A stretch of DNA of 7,293 nt from Bacteroidales bacterium (GCA_012519525.1 JAAYQB010000009.1:1-7293); one strand, 5' to 3'; positions 1 to 5,840 are shown, counted from the first letter of the stretch. A program made the numbers and translations. Notes: generated by a model not told the origin, from the letters alone.

Positions 1-12
1 AGTATAAAACTA

Positions 13-42
13 TTGAAAGTATTAAAAAAATGTATATTTTTG
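13..42 (+). promoter_or_regulatory. Predicted Bacteroidota-type promoter pointing rightward
   Basis: TTG at 13-15 is followed after 19 bases by TATTTTTG at 35-42. This fits the Bacteroidota sigma-A consensus TTG-N(17-23)-TAnnTTTG, and the box is followed by CA, as is common at such promoters. Transcription would start near 46-50 and run right, antisense to the short membrane-protein ORF at 22-435. No plus-strand coding region follows it; the ATG at 45 opens only a 9-codon frame. It could serve an antisense or small RNA, be a leftover promoter of a lost gene, or be chance in AT-rich DNA. Confidence 0.4.
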
Positions 43-435
43 CAATGTTAAAGATAAAGTTCTTTTTAAAATAAAAATATTAACAAATAAAAAAAACTGT
101 CCTAATATAGGGGGACACTTAATTATTGTGTCTTCCGGAATTTCCGGAATTCTGTAAGAATCATAATGCATAAAACCTAAATAACTGCCAATTTCTAAAT
201 AATTAAGAATTCCGTAATTTAAATATATCCTTAAATTCGACCTTCTCTCTCGCACTAATCGATTGCTGTTCAAATCTTTATCATGTGTTATAAAAGGTTC
301 GCTTAGTTTCCATATAGGATAGAGAGAATAACTAATGTTTATATTCCATCTGTTTTTAACAGAATTAGTTTGTGCATTTGAATATTGAATCCAACTAAAG
401 TTAATAATCAAAATAATAACAATCCATCGTTTCAT
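22..435 (-). CDS. Exported small beta-barrel-like protein, probably truncated
   Basis: I do not recognise a named gene. The 137-residue product starts with a signal peptide (MKRW, a hydrophobic stretch of isoleucines, then YSNA|QTN with likely cleavage after Ala21), so it is exported. Residues 30-92 alternate polar and hydrophobic or aromatic residues (for example NLRIYLNYGILNYLEIGSYL), as in the first strands of small outer-membrane barrel proteins of Bacteroidota, which I recall as roughly 200 residues. The last 26 or so residues (from GQFF at 112) are encoded by extremely AT-rich DNA: only 8 G/C in bases 21-96. They look unlike the rest, so the ORF is probably a 5' gene fragment read into non-coding DNA. 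Changing the length of the 8-base A/T run at 89-96 does not restore a longer frame. Against decay, the product ends in Phe after an alternating stretch, as real barrel proteins do. The start codon lies just after a small intergenic repeat (436-492) and 70 bases after the PKD gene on the same strand. Confidence 0.5.
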   Translation of the reverse strand: MKRWIVIILIINFSWIQYSNAQTNSVKNRWNINISYSLYPIWKLSEPFITHDKDLNSNRLVRERRSNLRIYLNYGILNYLEIGSYLGFMHYDSYRIPEIPEDTIIKCPPILGQFFLFVNIFILKRTLSLTLQKYTFF

Positions 436-492
436 GATTGAATCGCAAAGAATTCCGCCTATAAATTTAAATATATCGACTTTTTTCAGGAT
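436..492. repeat. Copy A of a two-block dispersed repeat
   Basis: It contains CGCAAAGAATTCCG (444-457) followed by CCTATAAATTT, and then TTTTTTCAGGAT (481-492). The same two blocks in the same order and orientation occur at 1924-2002. The first block matches exactly for 14 bases and the second for 12; the spacers between them differ in length (23 against 46 bases). GATT precedes the first block in both copies. This copy fills most of the gap between the PKD gene and the short barrel-like ORF and ends one base before the latter's start codon on the minus strand. Confidence 0.55.
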
Positions 493-505
493 AAGTTATT
501 TCCAC

Positions 506-1618
506 TTATTTCACCACCTGCACTTTCCGCACAAGTACCTCGCTTGCCGTGTTAATTTTTACCACATAAATCCCATTGGGTAAATCACTTACATCTACTA
601 TTGTTGAAAAAGCGTTTACGGTAAGATACCGTACTTTTTTACCTATGACATCATAGAGAGCTACTTCTTTTATTAATTCTTGACCGTTATTAAAGATGAA
701 TTGGTGTTGAGAGGGATTGGGATATATTTGCAACTTTCCTTCCTGATTTATGGAACGTATATCATTTATATTATGGATAACAATAGAATCCGTACTCCTA
801 AAACAAGTCATACATTTTTCTATTTGATGACTAAGACTATCGTAATCCCACTTAATCAAACACATATATGGAGCGTATTTGCCCGGTTTAATATAAGTAT
901 GTGCGATAGGTGCCCCAATAAAAGTAGTCATATCGTGTGTACCATCTCCATAGAAAAGCAATAATGTATCTGTATTTGCAGGATCAACATCAAAACTAAA
1001 AAATACTTTCAAAGGAATATAGCCCGAAAGTGTATCAAAATAAAATTTTCCATAAGGTCCGCCTACATGAATATAGTTTTCTTTTACCATGGTATCACTG
1101 CATCCGTTTTTGTCGCTAACAATGAGTGTTACATCATAATGGCCGGCAAAGGCATAGAGATGAGAGGGGTCTTTATCCGTTGAAATATTTGTTTCATACT
1201 GCAAGGTATCGCCAAAATTCCATTGATACATTAAGCTATCACCGATTGATGCATCTGAAAATTTACATCGCATTTCGGGACAAGCTTTATACGTATTCTC
1301 AGCAGTAAAATCAGCATAAATACCAAACACTGTAATCTCTTGGCTGATAGAATCGGTAGAGTTATCCGAATAGGTCAATTTGCATGATACTACATAAGTT
1401 CCGGAATTAAGATACGTATGTGTAGCTATTGCAGCACCGCTAAAAGTAGAATCATCACCAAAATACCACAACCAATCAATTACTGTTTTCTCGGTTGTTG
1501 TATCTGTAAAAGTGATTGTTGAAGAAGTACACCAAGGTGCAGGACTTATTGTAAAACCTGCAGCCATTAATTTTCCTGTCAGTAAGGAAATAAAATTGAA
1601 TAAAATTAATTTTTTCAT
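506..1618 (-). CDS. Secreted PKD-domain protein with T9SS sorting domain
   Basis: The 370-residue protein is exported across the inner membrane by a signal peptide (MKKLILFNFI... ending near LMAA at 17-20) and then across the outer membrane by the type IX secretion system. Two clear PKD-type Ig-like domains lie at about 22-98 and 101-185, with the hallmarks W.FGD (WYFGDD at 51-56, WNFGDT at 133-138), H.Y and G.Y.V. A more diverged third lies at about 187-283 (YGDGT, AHTYIKPGKY). Residues 294-370 are a type A sorting domain: IYPNPS at 298-303, LYDVIGKKV at 321-329, LPNGIYVVKI at 346-355 and a final RKVQVVK. The sorting domain is normally removed as the cargo is attached to the surface or released. 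No catalytic domain is present, so a binding, adhesin or matrix role is an inference. Cysteines are fairly numerous (for example ACPEMRC and KCMTC). The gene is probably transcribed on its own from the long upstream intergenic region. Confidence 0.85.
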   Translation of the reverse strand: MKKLILFNFISLLTGKLMAAGFTISPAPWCTSSTITFTDTTTEKTVIDWLWYFGDDSTFSGAAIATHTYLNSGTYVVSCKLTYSDNSTDSISQEITVFGIYADFTAENTYKACPEMRCKFSDASIGDSLMYQWNFGDTLQYETNISTDKDPSHLYAFAGHYDVTLIVSDKNGCSDTMVKENYIHVGGPYGKFYFDTLSGYIPLKVFFSFDVDPANTDTLLLFYGDGTHDMTTFIGAPIAHTYIKPGKYAPYMCLIKWDYDSLSHQIEKCMTCFRSTDSIVIHNINDIRSINQEGKLQIYPNPSQHQFIFNNGQELIKEVALYDVIGKKVRYLTVNAFSTIVDVSDLPNGIYVVKINTASEVLVRKVQVVK

Positions 1619-1740
1619 GATATAAACTATTTAAATTGTTAAAAAAAAGAAGAGGTAAATGGATTAAAAAATTCATTACAGGATTCGATATGTAAAATGT
1701 GTGTAGCATTTTTTTATCAAATTAAGTTATTTTTACGTTG

Positions 1741-1748
1741 TAAAGGTA
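1741..1748 (-). promoter_or_regulatory. Possible -7 box for the PKD gene
   Basis: Read on the minus strand this is TACCTTTA followed by CAACG. It differs from the Bacteroidota -7 consensus TAnnTTTG only at the last base. It would give a leader of a little over 110 bases before the PKD start codon at 1618. No clear TTG element lies 17-23 bases upstream, so this is tentative. Confidence 0.25.
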
Positions 1749-1908
1749 TACTTTTTTTCAATACATAACTCTATTAAAATAAAAAAAATGAAAATTTAAA
1801 AACAAGACAATCAGTATTTTAGAAAAACAATAAAAAAAGGCATAAAAAAAGAGCATTTTTTTGGAAGAAAAAGAGATAAAAATTACAATTGTTGATGTAA
1901 TATTTAAC

Positions 1909-1937
1909 CGCAAAGGACGCAAAGATTCTACGCAAAG
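1909..1937. repeat. Cluster of three CGCAAAG units
   Basis: CGCAAAG occurs at 1909-1915, 1918-1924 and 1931-1937, with start spacings of 9 and 13 bases. On the minus strand these read as CTTTGCG units. Similar CGCAAAG/ACGCAAAG strings recur in intergenic DNA of many bacteria as short dispersed repeats (recalled, not checked). The third unit is also the start of the longer block shared with 444-457. Confidence 0.5.
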
Positions 1938-2002
1938 AATTCCGTCTAAAATTTTTATGAATTAATAATAGGTATAATAGTGTGTCAACCTTTTTTCAGG
2001 AT
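1924..2002. repeat. Copy B of the two-block dispersed repeat
   Basis: The first block, CGCAAAGAATTCCG at 1931-1944 (then TCTAAAATTT), and the second, TTTTTTCAGGAT at 1991-2002, match copy A at 436-492 in order and orientation. The spacer is 46 bases here against 23 there. The second block sits in the loop of a predicted hairpin (1980-2011). The element is non-coding and lies about 160 bases upstream of htrA. Confidence 0.55.
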
Positions 2003-2011
2003 GCGACACGC
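1980..2011. repeat. Inverted repeat / hairpin around the shared block
   Basis: GTGTGTC (1980-1986) pairs with GACACGC (2005-2011) over 7 positions, one of them a G-T wobble. CC at 1989-1990 can also pair with GG at 1999-2000, closing a loop of TTTTTTCA. There is no U-tract directly after the 3' arm on either strand, so it does not look like an ordinary intrinsic terminator. It is one of the few G/C-containing structures in a very AT-rich gap. Confidence 0.35.
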
Positions 2012-2164
2012 GACATTCACTTCTACTTTTTACTTTTTCCAACTTTTATTTTAAATTCATTAAACATTTTAACATATCTGTTGTTTTCATATACGAAACT
2101 TTGAATTTTAGCGATAATTAATCCGTAAATAAACTACTAATAAAAAAATGATTATAAAAAAAAC

Positions 2165-3556
2165 ATGAAAGGTTCAAAAGTTAATATTCTTTTAATTTTA
2201 TTTTTTAGTATTTCTTTTCTTAACAGCGGATGTGCCCAACAAAATGCACCTTCTCAGCCCGGTCAATTTGTTGATTTAACCACGGCAGCAGAAAAAACCA
2301 TTAATACAGTAGTTCACATCAACGCCGAAATGCTACAAAAGCACAGCATGTGGGATAATTTTTTCCAAGATCCCTTTTTTAGTTTCTTCAATTTCGGTCA
2401 ACCGCAACAACAAAGGCTGTATCAGGCTTATGGTTCAGGCGTAATCGTTACAAAAGACGGCTATATCGTAACCAATAATCATGTGGTTGAAGGAGCGCAA
2501 AACATTACGGTTACTCTCAACGATAAAAGAAAATTTACTGCCACCATCATAGGTACGGATGCCGCTTGCGATTTAGCAGTGCTAAAAATAGAAGCTAACA
2601 ATCTACAAGCCATTACCTATGGCAATTCAGACAATGTACGCATAGGCGAATGGGTATTGGCTGTGGGTAATCCTTACAACCTCAACTCTACCGTTACGGC
2701 AGGAATTATCAGTGCTAAAACACGTAATTTAAACATCTTAGGACAAAATACATCGGTAGAATCTTTCTTGCAAACCGATGCAGCCGTCAACAGTGGAAAT
2801 AGTGGCGGTGCTTTGGTAAATACCAACGGAGAGCTGATAGGCGTAAACGCTGCTATTGCTTCCAACACAGGCTCTTATGCAGGATATTCTTTTGCCATTC
2901 CCGTCAATATGGTCAAAAAAATAGTAGACGATTTAATAAAATACGGAAAAGTACAACGAGTAAACATTGGAGCTTCTTTTCTTGAAATAGACAATGCAAA
3001 AGCATTGGAATTGAATTTAAAAGAAATAAAAGGAATTCAAATTATCCGTATCGCCGACAAAGGCTCTCTTAGCAATACCAAAATCAAGGAAGGCGATATT
3101 TTATTAGCTATCGATGGTCATGAAATTAATTCATTATCAGAATTAAAAGAGCTTTTAGAGCAGCACCGTCCCGGCGATAAAGTAAAACTAACCATCTTAC
3201 AAAATCAAAAAGAAATCGAAGTCAATCTGACACTAAAAAACAAACGTGGAACCACCGACATTATCACTGCCGACGACTTCATCGTTACCGAATCCTTAGG
3301 TGCCGAATTTATTCCTATTGACGAACAAACAAAAGCTCGATACAGAGTAAACAATGGACTAAAAATCAAAAAACTACACGACGGAATACTAAAACAAGCC
3401 GGCATATCCGAAGGCTATATTATCACCGCTATTGATAAAAAACCCGTTGCGTCAATCAAGGATGTAGAACGCATATTAGAAGATAAAAAAGGAAGTGTTT
3501 TAGTGGAAGGTTTTTACATGAATGGCATTATTTATTATTATAACATTGTTCTTTAA
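2165..3556 (+). CDS. htrA: HtrA/DegP-family envelope serine protease
   Basis: This is an ATP-independent protease and chaperone that degrades or refolds misfolded envelope proteins in the periplasm. The 463-residue protein has a hydrophobic export signal (residues 6-20) ending near Cys23. A trypsin-like domain spans about 36-258, with an aromatic LA-like loop (WDNFFQDPFFSFF, 63-75). The catalytic triad is His106 in TNNHVVEGA, Asp136 in DAACDLAVLK and Ser213 in NSGNSGGAL, all intact. PDZ1 covers about 265-357 (IKEGDILLAIDG at 307-318) and PDZ2 about 377-460 (GISEGYIITAIDKKPV at 413-428), the two-PDZ layout of DegP/DegQ. The signal end LNSGCAQQ could be an imperfect lipobox or a signal peptidase I site after CA. 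A start at 2165 gives a normal Lys-containing n-region; the leader is A-rich with no clear ribosome-binding site. rpoD begins 18 bases after the stop, suggesting co-transcription. From memory, htrA and rpoD are also adjacent in Porphyromonas gingivalis. Confidence 0.95.
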   Translation: MKGSKVNILLILFFSISFLNSGCAQQNAPSQPGQFVDLTTAAEKTINTVVHINAEMLQKHSMWDNFFQDPFFSFFNFGQPQQQRLYQAYGSGVIVTKDGYIVTNNHVVEGAQNITVTLNDKRKFTATIIGTDAACDLAVLKIEANNLQAITYGNSDNVRIGEWVLAVGNPYNLNSTVTAGIISAKTRNLNILGQNTSVESFLQTDAAVNSGNSGGALVNTNGELIGVNAAIASNTGSYAGYSFAIPVNMVKKIVDDLIKYGKVQRVNIGASFLEIDNAKALELNLKEIKGIQIIRIADKGSLSNTKIKEGDILLAIDGHEINSLSELKELLEQHRPGDKVKLTILQNQKEIEVNLTLKNKRGTTDIITADDFIVTESLGAEFIPIDEQTKARYRVNNGLKIKKLHDGILKQAGISEGYIITAIDKKPVASIKDVERILEDKKGSVLVEGFYMNGIIYYYNIVL

Positions 3557-3574
3557 AAAAATACGATATAAATC

Positions 3575-4432
3575 ATGAGACAGTTAAAAATATCACATTC
3601 TATTACTAATCGCGACAACAGTTCGTTTGAAAAATACTTACAAGATATTAGTAGAGAGCAAATGATTAGTCCCGACGAGGAAGTAGAATTAGCACAACAA
3701 ATTAAAGCCGGAAGCAAAGAAGCTTTGGATAAATTGGTGAAAGCCAATCTACGCTTTGTCATTTCCGTAGCTAAACAATACCAAAATCAAGGACTTGGAC
3801 TACAAGACCTTATCAATGAAGGCAATTTAGGACTTATTAAAGCTGCAAAACGATTTGACGAAACACGCGGTTTTAAGTTTATTTCTTATGCGGTATGGTG
3901 GATACGCCAATCCATATCACATGCTATAGCCGACCAATCACGTATCGTTCGACTACCTGTTAATCAATTGGGAGCAGTCAATCGTATAAAAAAAGAAGTT
4001 GCACGATTAGAGCAAATGTACAACCGTCAACCTACGATAGAAGAAATTGCAGAAGTAGTTGATTTATCCATTAATAAAATTGGTGAAGTTATAAAAATAT
4101 CAGCTCGACACCTCTCTATGGACGCACCGGTCAGCACCGAAGATGATACAAATTTTATTGATACTTTTATCAGTGAAGAAGTTACCCATACCGATTCACA
4201 ATTAATCAAAGAATCGCTCGAAAACGAAATCAATCGTTCTATGGAAATATTAGACGAAAGAGAAAAAGAACTGATATGTATGTTTTTCGGCATAGGGAAA
4301 TCGCACGAATATACTTTAGACGAAATCGGAGAAAGATTCAATATCACTCGAGAAGGAGCACGTCAAATCAAAGAGAAAGCATTGAAAAAACTAAGAAAAT
4401 CAGGTATTAAAAGATTAAAATCTTACTTATAA
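3575..4432 (+). CDS. rpoD: Primary-type RNA polymerase sigma factor (sigma-70)
   Basis: It directs RNA polymerase to promoters. At 285 residues, starting MRQLKISHSITNR, it matches the short Bacteroidota primary sigma (the B. fragilis sigma-ABfr type, about 286 residues without region 1.1). Region 1.2 lies at about 14-47 and region 2 at about 52-122, with core-binding and melting motifs NLRFVISVAKQYQ (58-70), DLINEGNLGLIKA (78-90), GFKFISYAVWWIRQ (99-112) and then SRIVRLP (122-128). Region 3 covers about 130-210 (QPTIEEIAE at 152-160). Region 4 lies at about 215-285 with the helix-turn-helix YTLDEIGERFNITREGARQIKEKA (246-269). The recognition helix reads TREGARQ where TRERVRQ is usual; Arg259, Glu260 and Arg263, equivalent to E. 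coli R584, E585 and R588 that touch the -35 element, are kept. The start is supported by the family's conserved N-terminus. Region 1.2 and region 2 look complete, favouring the housekeeping sigma, though a second primary-like paralogue cannot be excluded. Confidence 0.93.
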   Translation: MRQLKISHSITNRDNSSFEKYLQDISREQMISPDEEVELAQQIKAGSKEALDKLVKANLRFVISVAKQYQNQGLGLQDLINEGNLGLIKAAKRFDETRGFKFISYAVWWIRQSISHAIADQSRIVRLPVNQLGAVNRIKKEVARLEQMYNRQPTIEEIAEVVDLSINKIGEVIKISARHLSMDAPVSTEDDTNFIDTFISEEVTHTDSQLIKESLENEINRSMEILDEREKELICMFFGIGKSHEYTLDEIGERFNITREGARQIKEKALKKLRKSGIKRLKSYL

Positions 4433-4493
4433 ACATACCCGTTTAAATTTTTTGTTTTTCAAGGAAATAAGCAACTTTAGAATTTCTTAACTA

Positions 4494-5666
4494 TTAATAC
4501 ACAAACTTTCCTTTTTCGCTTTCAATAGTTAGTTTTTTCGTATCGGCAGCCTCACAATAGCCTACAATCCGTGCATCAATATTAAAATGTTTAGCAACAG
4601 CTATTATTTCATTGGCTATTTCGGGTTGTACGTATATTTCAAGTCGGTGCCCCATATTAAAAACTTTGTACATTTCTTGCCAAGCAGTATCGGATTGTTC
4701 TTGTATATAGCGAAACAGCGGAGGTATATCAAACAGATTGTTTTTTACAACATGTAAATTATTGACAAAATGCAATACTTTGGTTTGAGCACCACCGCTA
4801 CAATGTATCATTCCATGTAAATACGGGCGGAAATGTTTGATAACTTCTTTGATTACGGGAGCATAAGTGCGTGTAGGAGAAAGCATTAATTTTCCCATTG
4901 TCATATTTTTAGCTTCCACAATATCGGTCAGTTGATAATTCCCCGAATACACCAATTCTTTAGGGATAGCATTGTCGTAGCTTTCGGGATAACGTTCAGC
5001 CAGCGAACGATGAAAAACGTCATGTCGTGCCGAAGTCAAGCCATTACTTCCCATACCTCCGTTGTAATGCTCTTCGTAAGCGGCTTTTCCAAACGAAGCC
5101 AAACCTACAATGACATCGCCTGCTTGTATGTTTGCATTGTTAATTACATCTGCTTTTTTCATTCGACATGTTAAGGTAGAATCAACAATGACAGTGCGTA
5201 CCAAATCGCCCACGTCGGCAGTCTCGCCGCCGGCAAGCCATATACCTATTCCCAACGAACGCAGTTTTTCTAAAAACTCCTCTGTCCCTTCGATAATGGC
5301 AGCTATTACCTCACCAGGGATAAGGTGCTTATTGCGACCAATGGTTGACGACAACACCATATTATCGACAGCACCTACACACATTACATCATCCGTATTC
5401 ATTACTACTGCATCTTGTGCAATTCCTTTCCACACCGACATATCGCCCGTTTCTTTCCAATAAACATAAGCCAATGAAGATTTTGTTCCGGCACCGTCGG
5501 CATGCATCACGCAACAATACTCATCATTACCTCCTAAATAATCGGGAATAATTTTACAAAAGGCTTGAGGATATAATCCTTTGTCGATTGATGCTATTGC
5601 TTTGTGTACCTCTTCTTTAGAAGCTGAAACCCCGCGAAGGTTATAGTTTTGCTCGCTATTCGCCAT
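4494..5666 (-). CDS. purM: AIR synthase, phosphoribosylformylglycinamidine cyclo-ligase (PurM)
   Basis: It catalyses the ATP-dependent ring closure of formylglycinamidine ribonucleotide to aminoimidazole ribonucleotide, the fifth step of purine synthesis, in the cytoplasm. The 390-residue protein is of the longer, diverged type I associate with Bacteroidota (E. coli PurM is about 345). Motifs in order: RGVSASKEEV (11-20); HADGAGTKS (55-63), the ATP-binding loop typical of the PurM superfamily; DAVVMNTDDVMCVGA (85-99); AGGETADVGD (145-154); GSNGLTSARHDV (206-217); LSPTRTYAPVIK (262-273); HGMIHCSGGAQTK (284-296); and FNMGHRLEIYV (336-346). These span both the N-terminal ATP-binding half and the C-terminal half, so the gene is complete. 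The ATG at 5664-5666 follows an A-rich leader. It lies 56 bases downstream of tRNA-Val on the same strand with no terminator or clear promoter between, so read-through from the tRNA promoter is possible. It converges on rpoD with 61 bases between stop codons. Confidence 0.9.
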   Translation of the reverse strand: MANSEQNYNLRGVSASKEEVHKAIASIDKGLYPQAFCKIIPDYLGGNDEYCCVMHADGAGTKSSLAYVYWKETGDMSVWKGIAQDAVVMNTDDVMCVGAVDNMVLSSTIGRNKHLIPGEVIAAIIEGTEEFLEKLRSLGIGIWLAGGETADVGDLVRTVIVDSTLTCRMKKADVINNANIQAGDVIVGLASFGKAAYEEHYNGGMGSNGLTSARHDVFHRSLAERYPESYDNAIPKELVYSGNYQLTDIVEAKNMTMGKLMLSPTRTYAPVIKEVIKHFRPYLHGMIHCSGGAQTKVLHFVNNLHVVKNNLFDIPPLFRYIQEQSDTAWQEMYKVFNMGHRLEIYVQPEIANEIIAVAKHFNIDARIVGYCEAADTKKLTIESEKGKFVY

Positions 5667-5722
5667 TTTATTTTTATGATTAAACCATTAGCAATGTTGA
5701 AGTAGTTTTATGCCGTTTTTTG

Positions 5723-5797
5723 TGAGATATACAGGATTTGAACCTGTGACCTCTTGCCTGTCAAGCAAGCGCTCTAAACCAACTGAGCTAATATCTC
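5723..5797 (-). tRNA. tRNA-Val (anticodon GAC)
   Basis: On the minus strand the 75 bases fold into a full cloverleaf. The acceptor stem is GAGATAT/ATATCTC (7 bp) with discriminator A. The D arm is GCTC...GAGC, enclosing AGTTGGTTTA. The anticodon stem is CTTGC/GCAAG with loop TTGACAG, giving anticodon GAC for codons GUC and GUU. The T arm is ACAGG/CCTGT with loop TTCAAAT. No CCA is encoded; the 3' end is followed by CAAAA. The discriminator A and anticodon fit valine; it should not be mistaken for tRNA-Asp, whose anticodon is GTC. It lies between the PBP gene and purM, all on the same strand. Confidence 0.95.
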
Positions 5798-5806
5798 ATA
5801 GAATTG

Positions 5807-5814
5807 CAAAAGTA
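5807..5814 (-). promoter_or_regulatory. Promoter -7 box for tRNA-Val
   Basis: On the minus strand this reads TACTTTTG followed by CA, a perfect match to the Bacteroidota -7 consensus TAnnTTTG. It ends 9 bases before the first base of the tRNA, placing the likely start of transcription just upstream of the mature 5' end. No good TTG/TTTG -33 element is seen; only A/T-rich DNA, including an AT palindrome, lies at that distance. Confidence 0.65.
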
Positions 5815-5839
5815 TAAAATTTTATCATATAAATTTTAT
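5814..5839. repeat. Perfect 9-bp AT inverted repeat between PBP stop and tRNA promoter
   Basis: ATAAAATTT at 5814-5822 is the exact reverse complement of AAATTTTAT at 5831-5839, with an 8-base spacer. One arm begins 2 bases after the PBP stop codon (5841-5843, minus strand) and the other overlaps the first base of the tRNA -7 box. It is all A/T, so the hairpin would be weak, and no U-run follows it. It might be a weak end signal for the PBP mRNA or an AT-rich upstream element. Confidence 0.35.
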
Positions 5840-5840
5840 T

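Larger units (their letters stand above)
1619..2164. other. Divergent AT-rich intergenic region (546 bp)
   Basis: This gap separates the PKD gene (minus) from htrA (plus) and must hold both promoters. It has no credible ORF: frames here are very short, or are out-of-frame extensions over the PKD gene's N-terminus. The part nearest the PKD gene (about 1720-1890) is almost pure A/T with long A runs. The middle (1909-2011) carries three CGCAAAG units, copy B of the two-block repeat and a hairpin. The part next to htrA (2012-2164) is A/T-rich. It has no good TTG-N19-TAnnTTTG match; the nearest is AAACTTTG at 2096-2103, one base off. A TATAAT at 1973-1978 is unlikely to work as a promoter in this phylum. 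Confidence 0.75.

Noticed and set aside
491..509. ATAAGT/ACTTAT inverted repeat at the end of the PKD gene as its terminator
   Set aside because: Only 6 bp, overlaps the stop codon, and is followed on the minus strand by CCTGAAAAAAG rather than a U-tract.
1476..1709. 77-residue minus-strand ORF overlapping the PKD gene start
   Set aside because: It overlaps the PKD N-terminus in another frame, lacks domain-like features and is rich in Asn/Phe/Tyr from AT-rich DNA. The PKD frame with signal peptide is clearly the real one.
1720..1890. A/T-only stretch as an origin or mobile-element end
   Set aside because: No DnaA-box cluster, terminal inverted repeats or target-site duplication could be seen; it looks like ordinary AT-rich intergenic DNA.
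1973..1978. TATAAT as an htrA promoter -10 box
   Set aside because: No TTGACA-like element at the right distance, and the Bacteroidota primary sigma recognises TAnnTTTG rather than TATAAT.
4462..4488. AGGAAAT/ATTTCTT hairpin between the rpoD and purM stop codons as a bidirectional terminator
   Set aside because: The stem is 7 bp with a G-T wobble, the loop is 13 bases, it is nearly all A/T, and no U-run follows on either strand.
4932..5551. Three plus-strand ORFs of 68-117 residues opposite purM
   Set aside because: They lie antisense to a gene with clear PurM motifs, overlap each other, and show no recognisable protein character.
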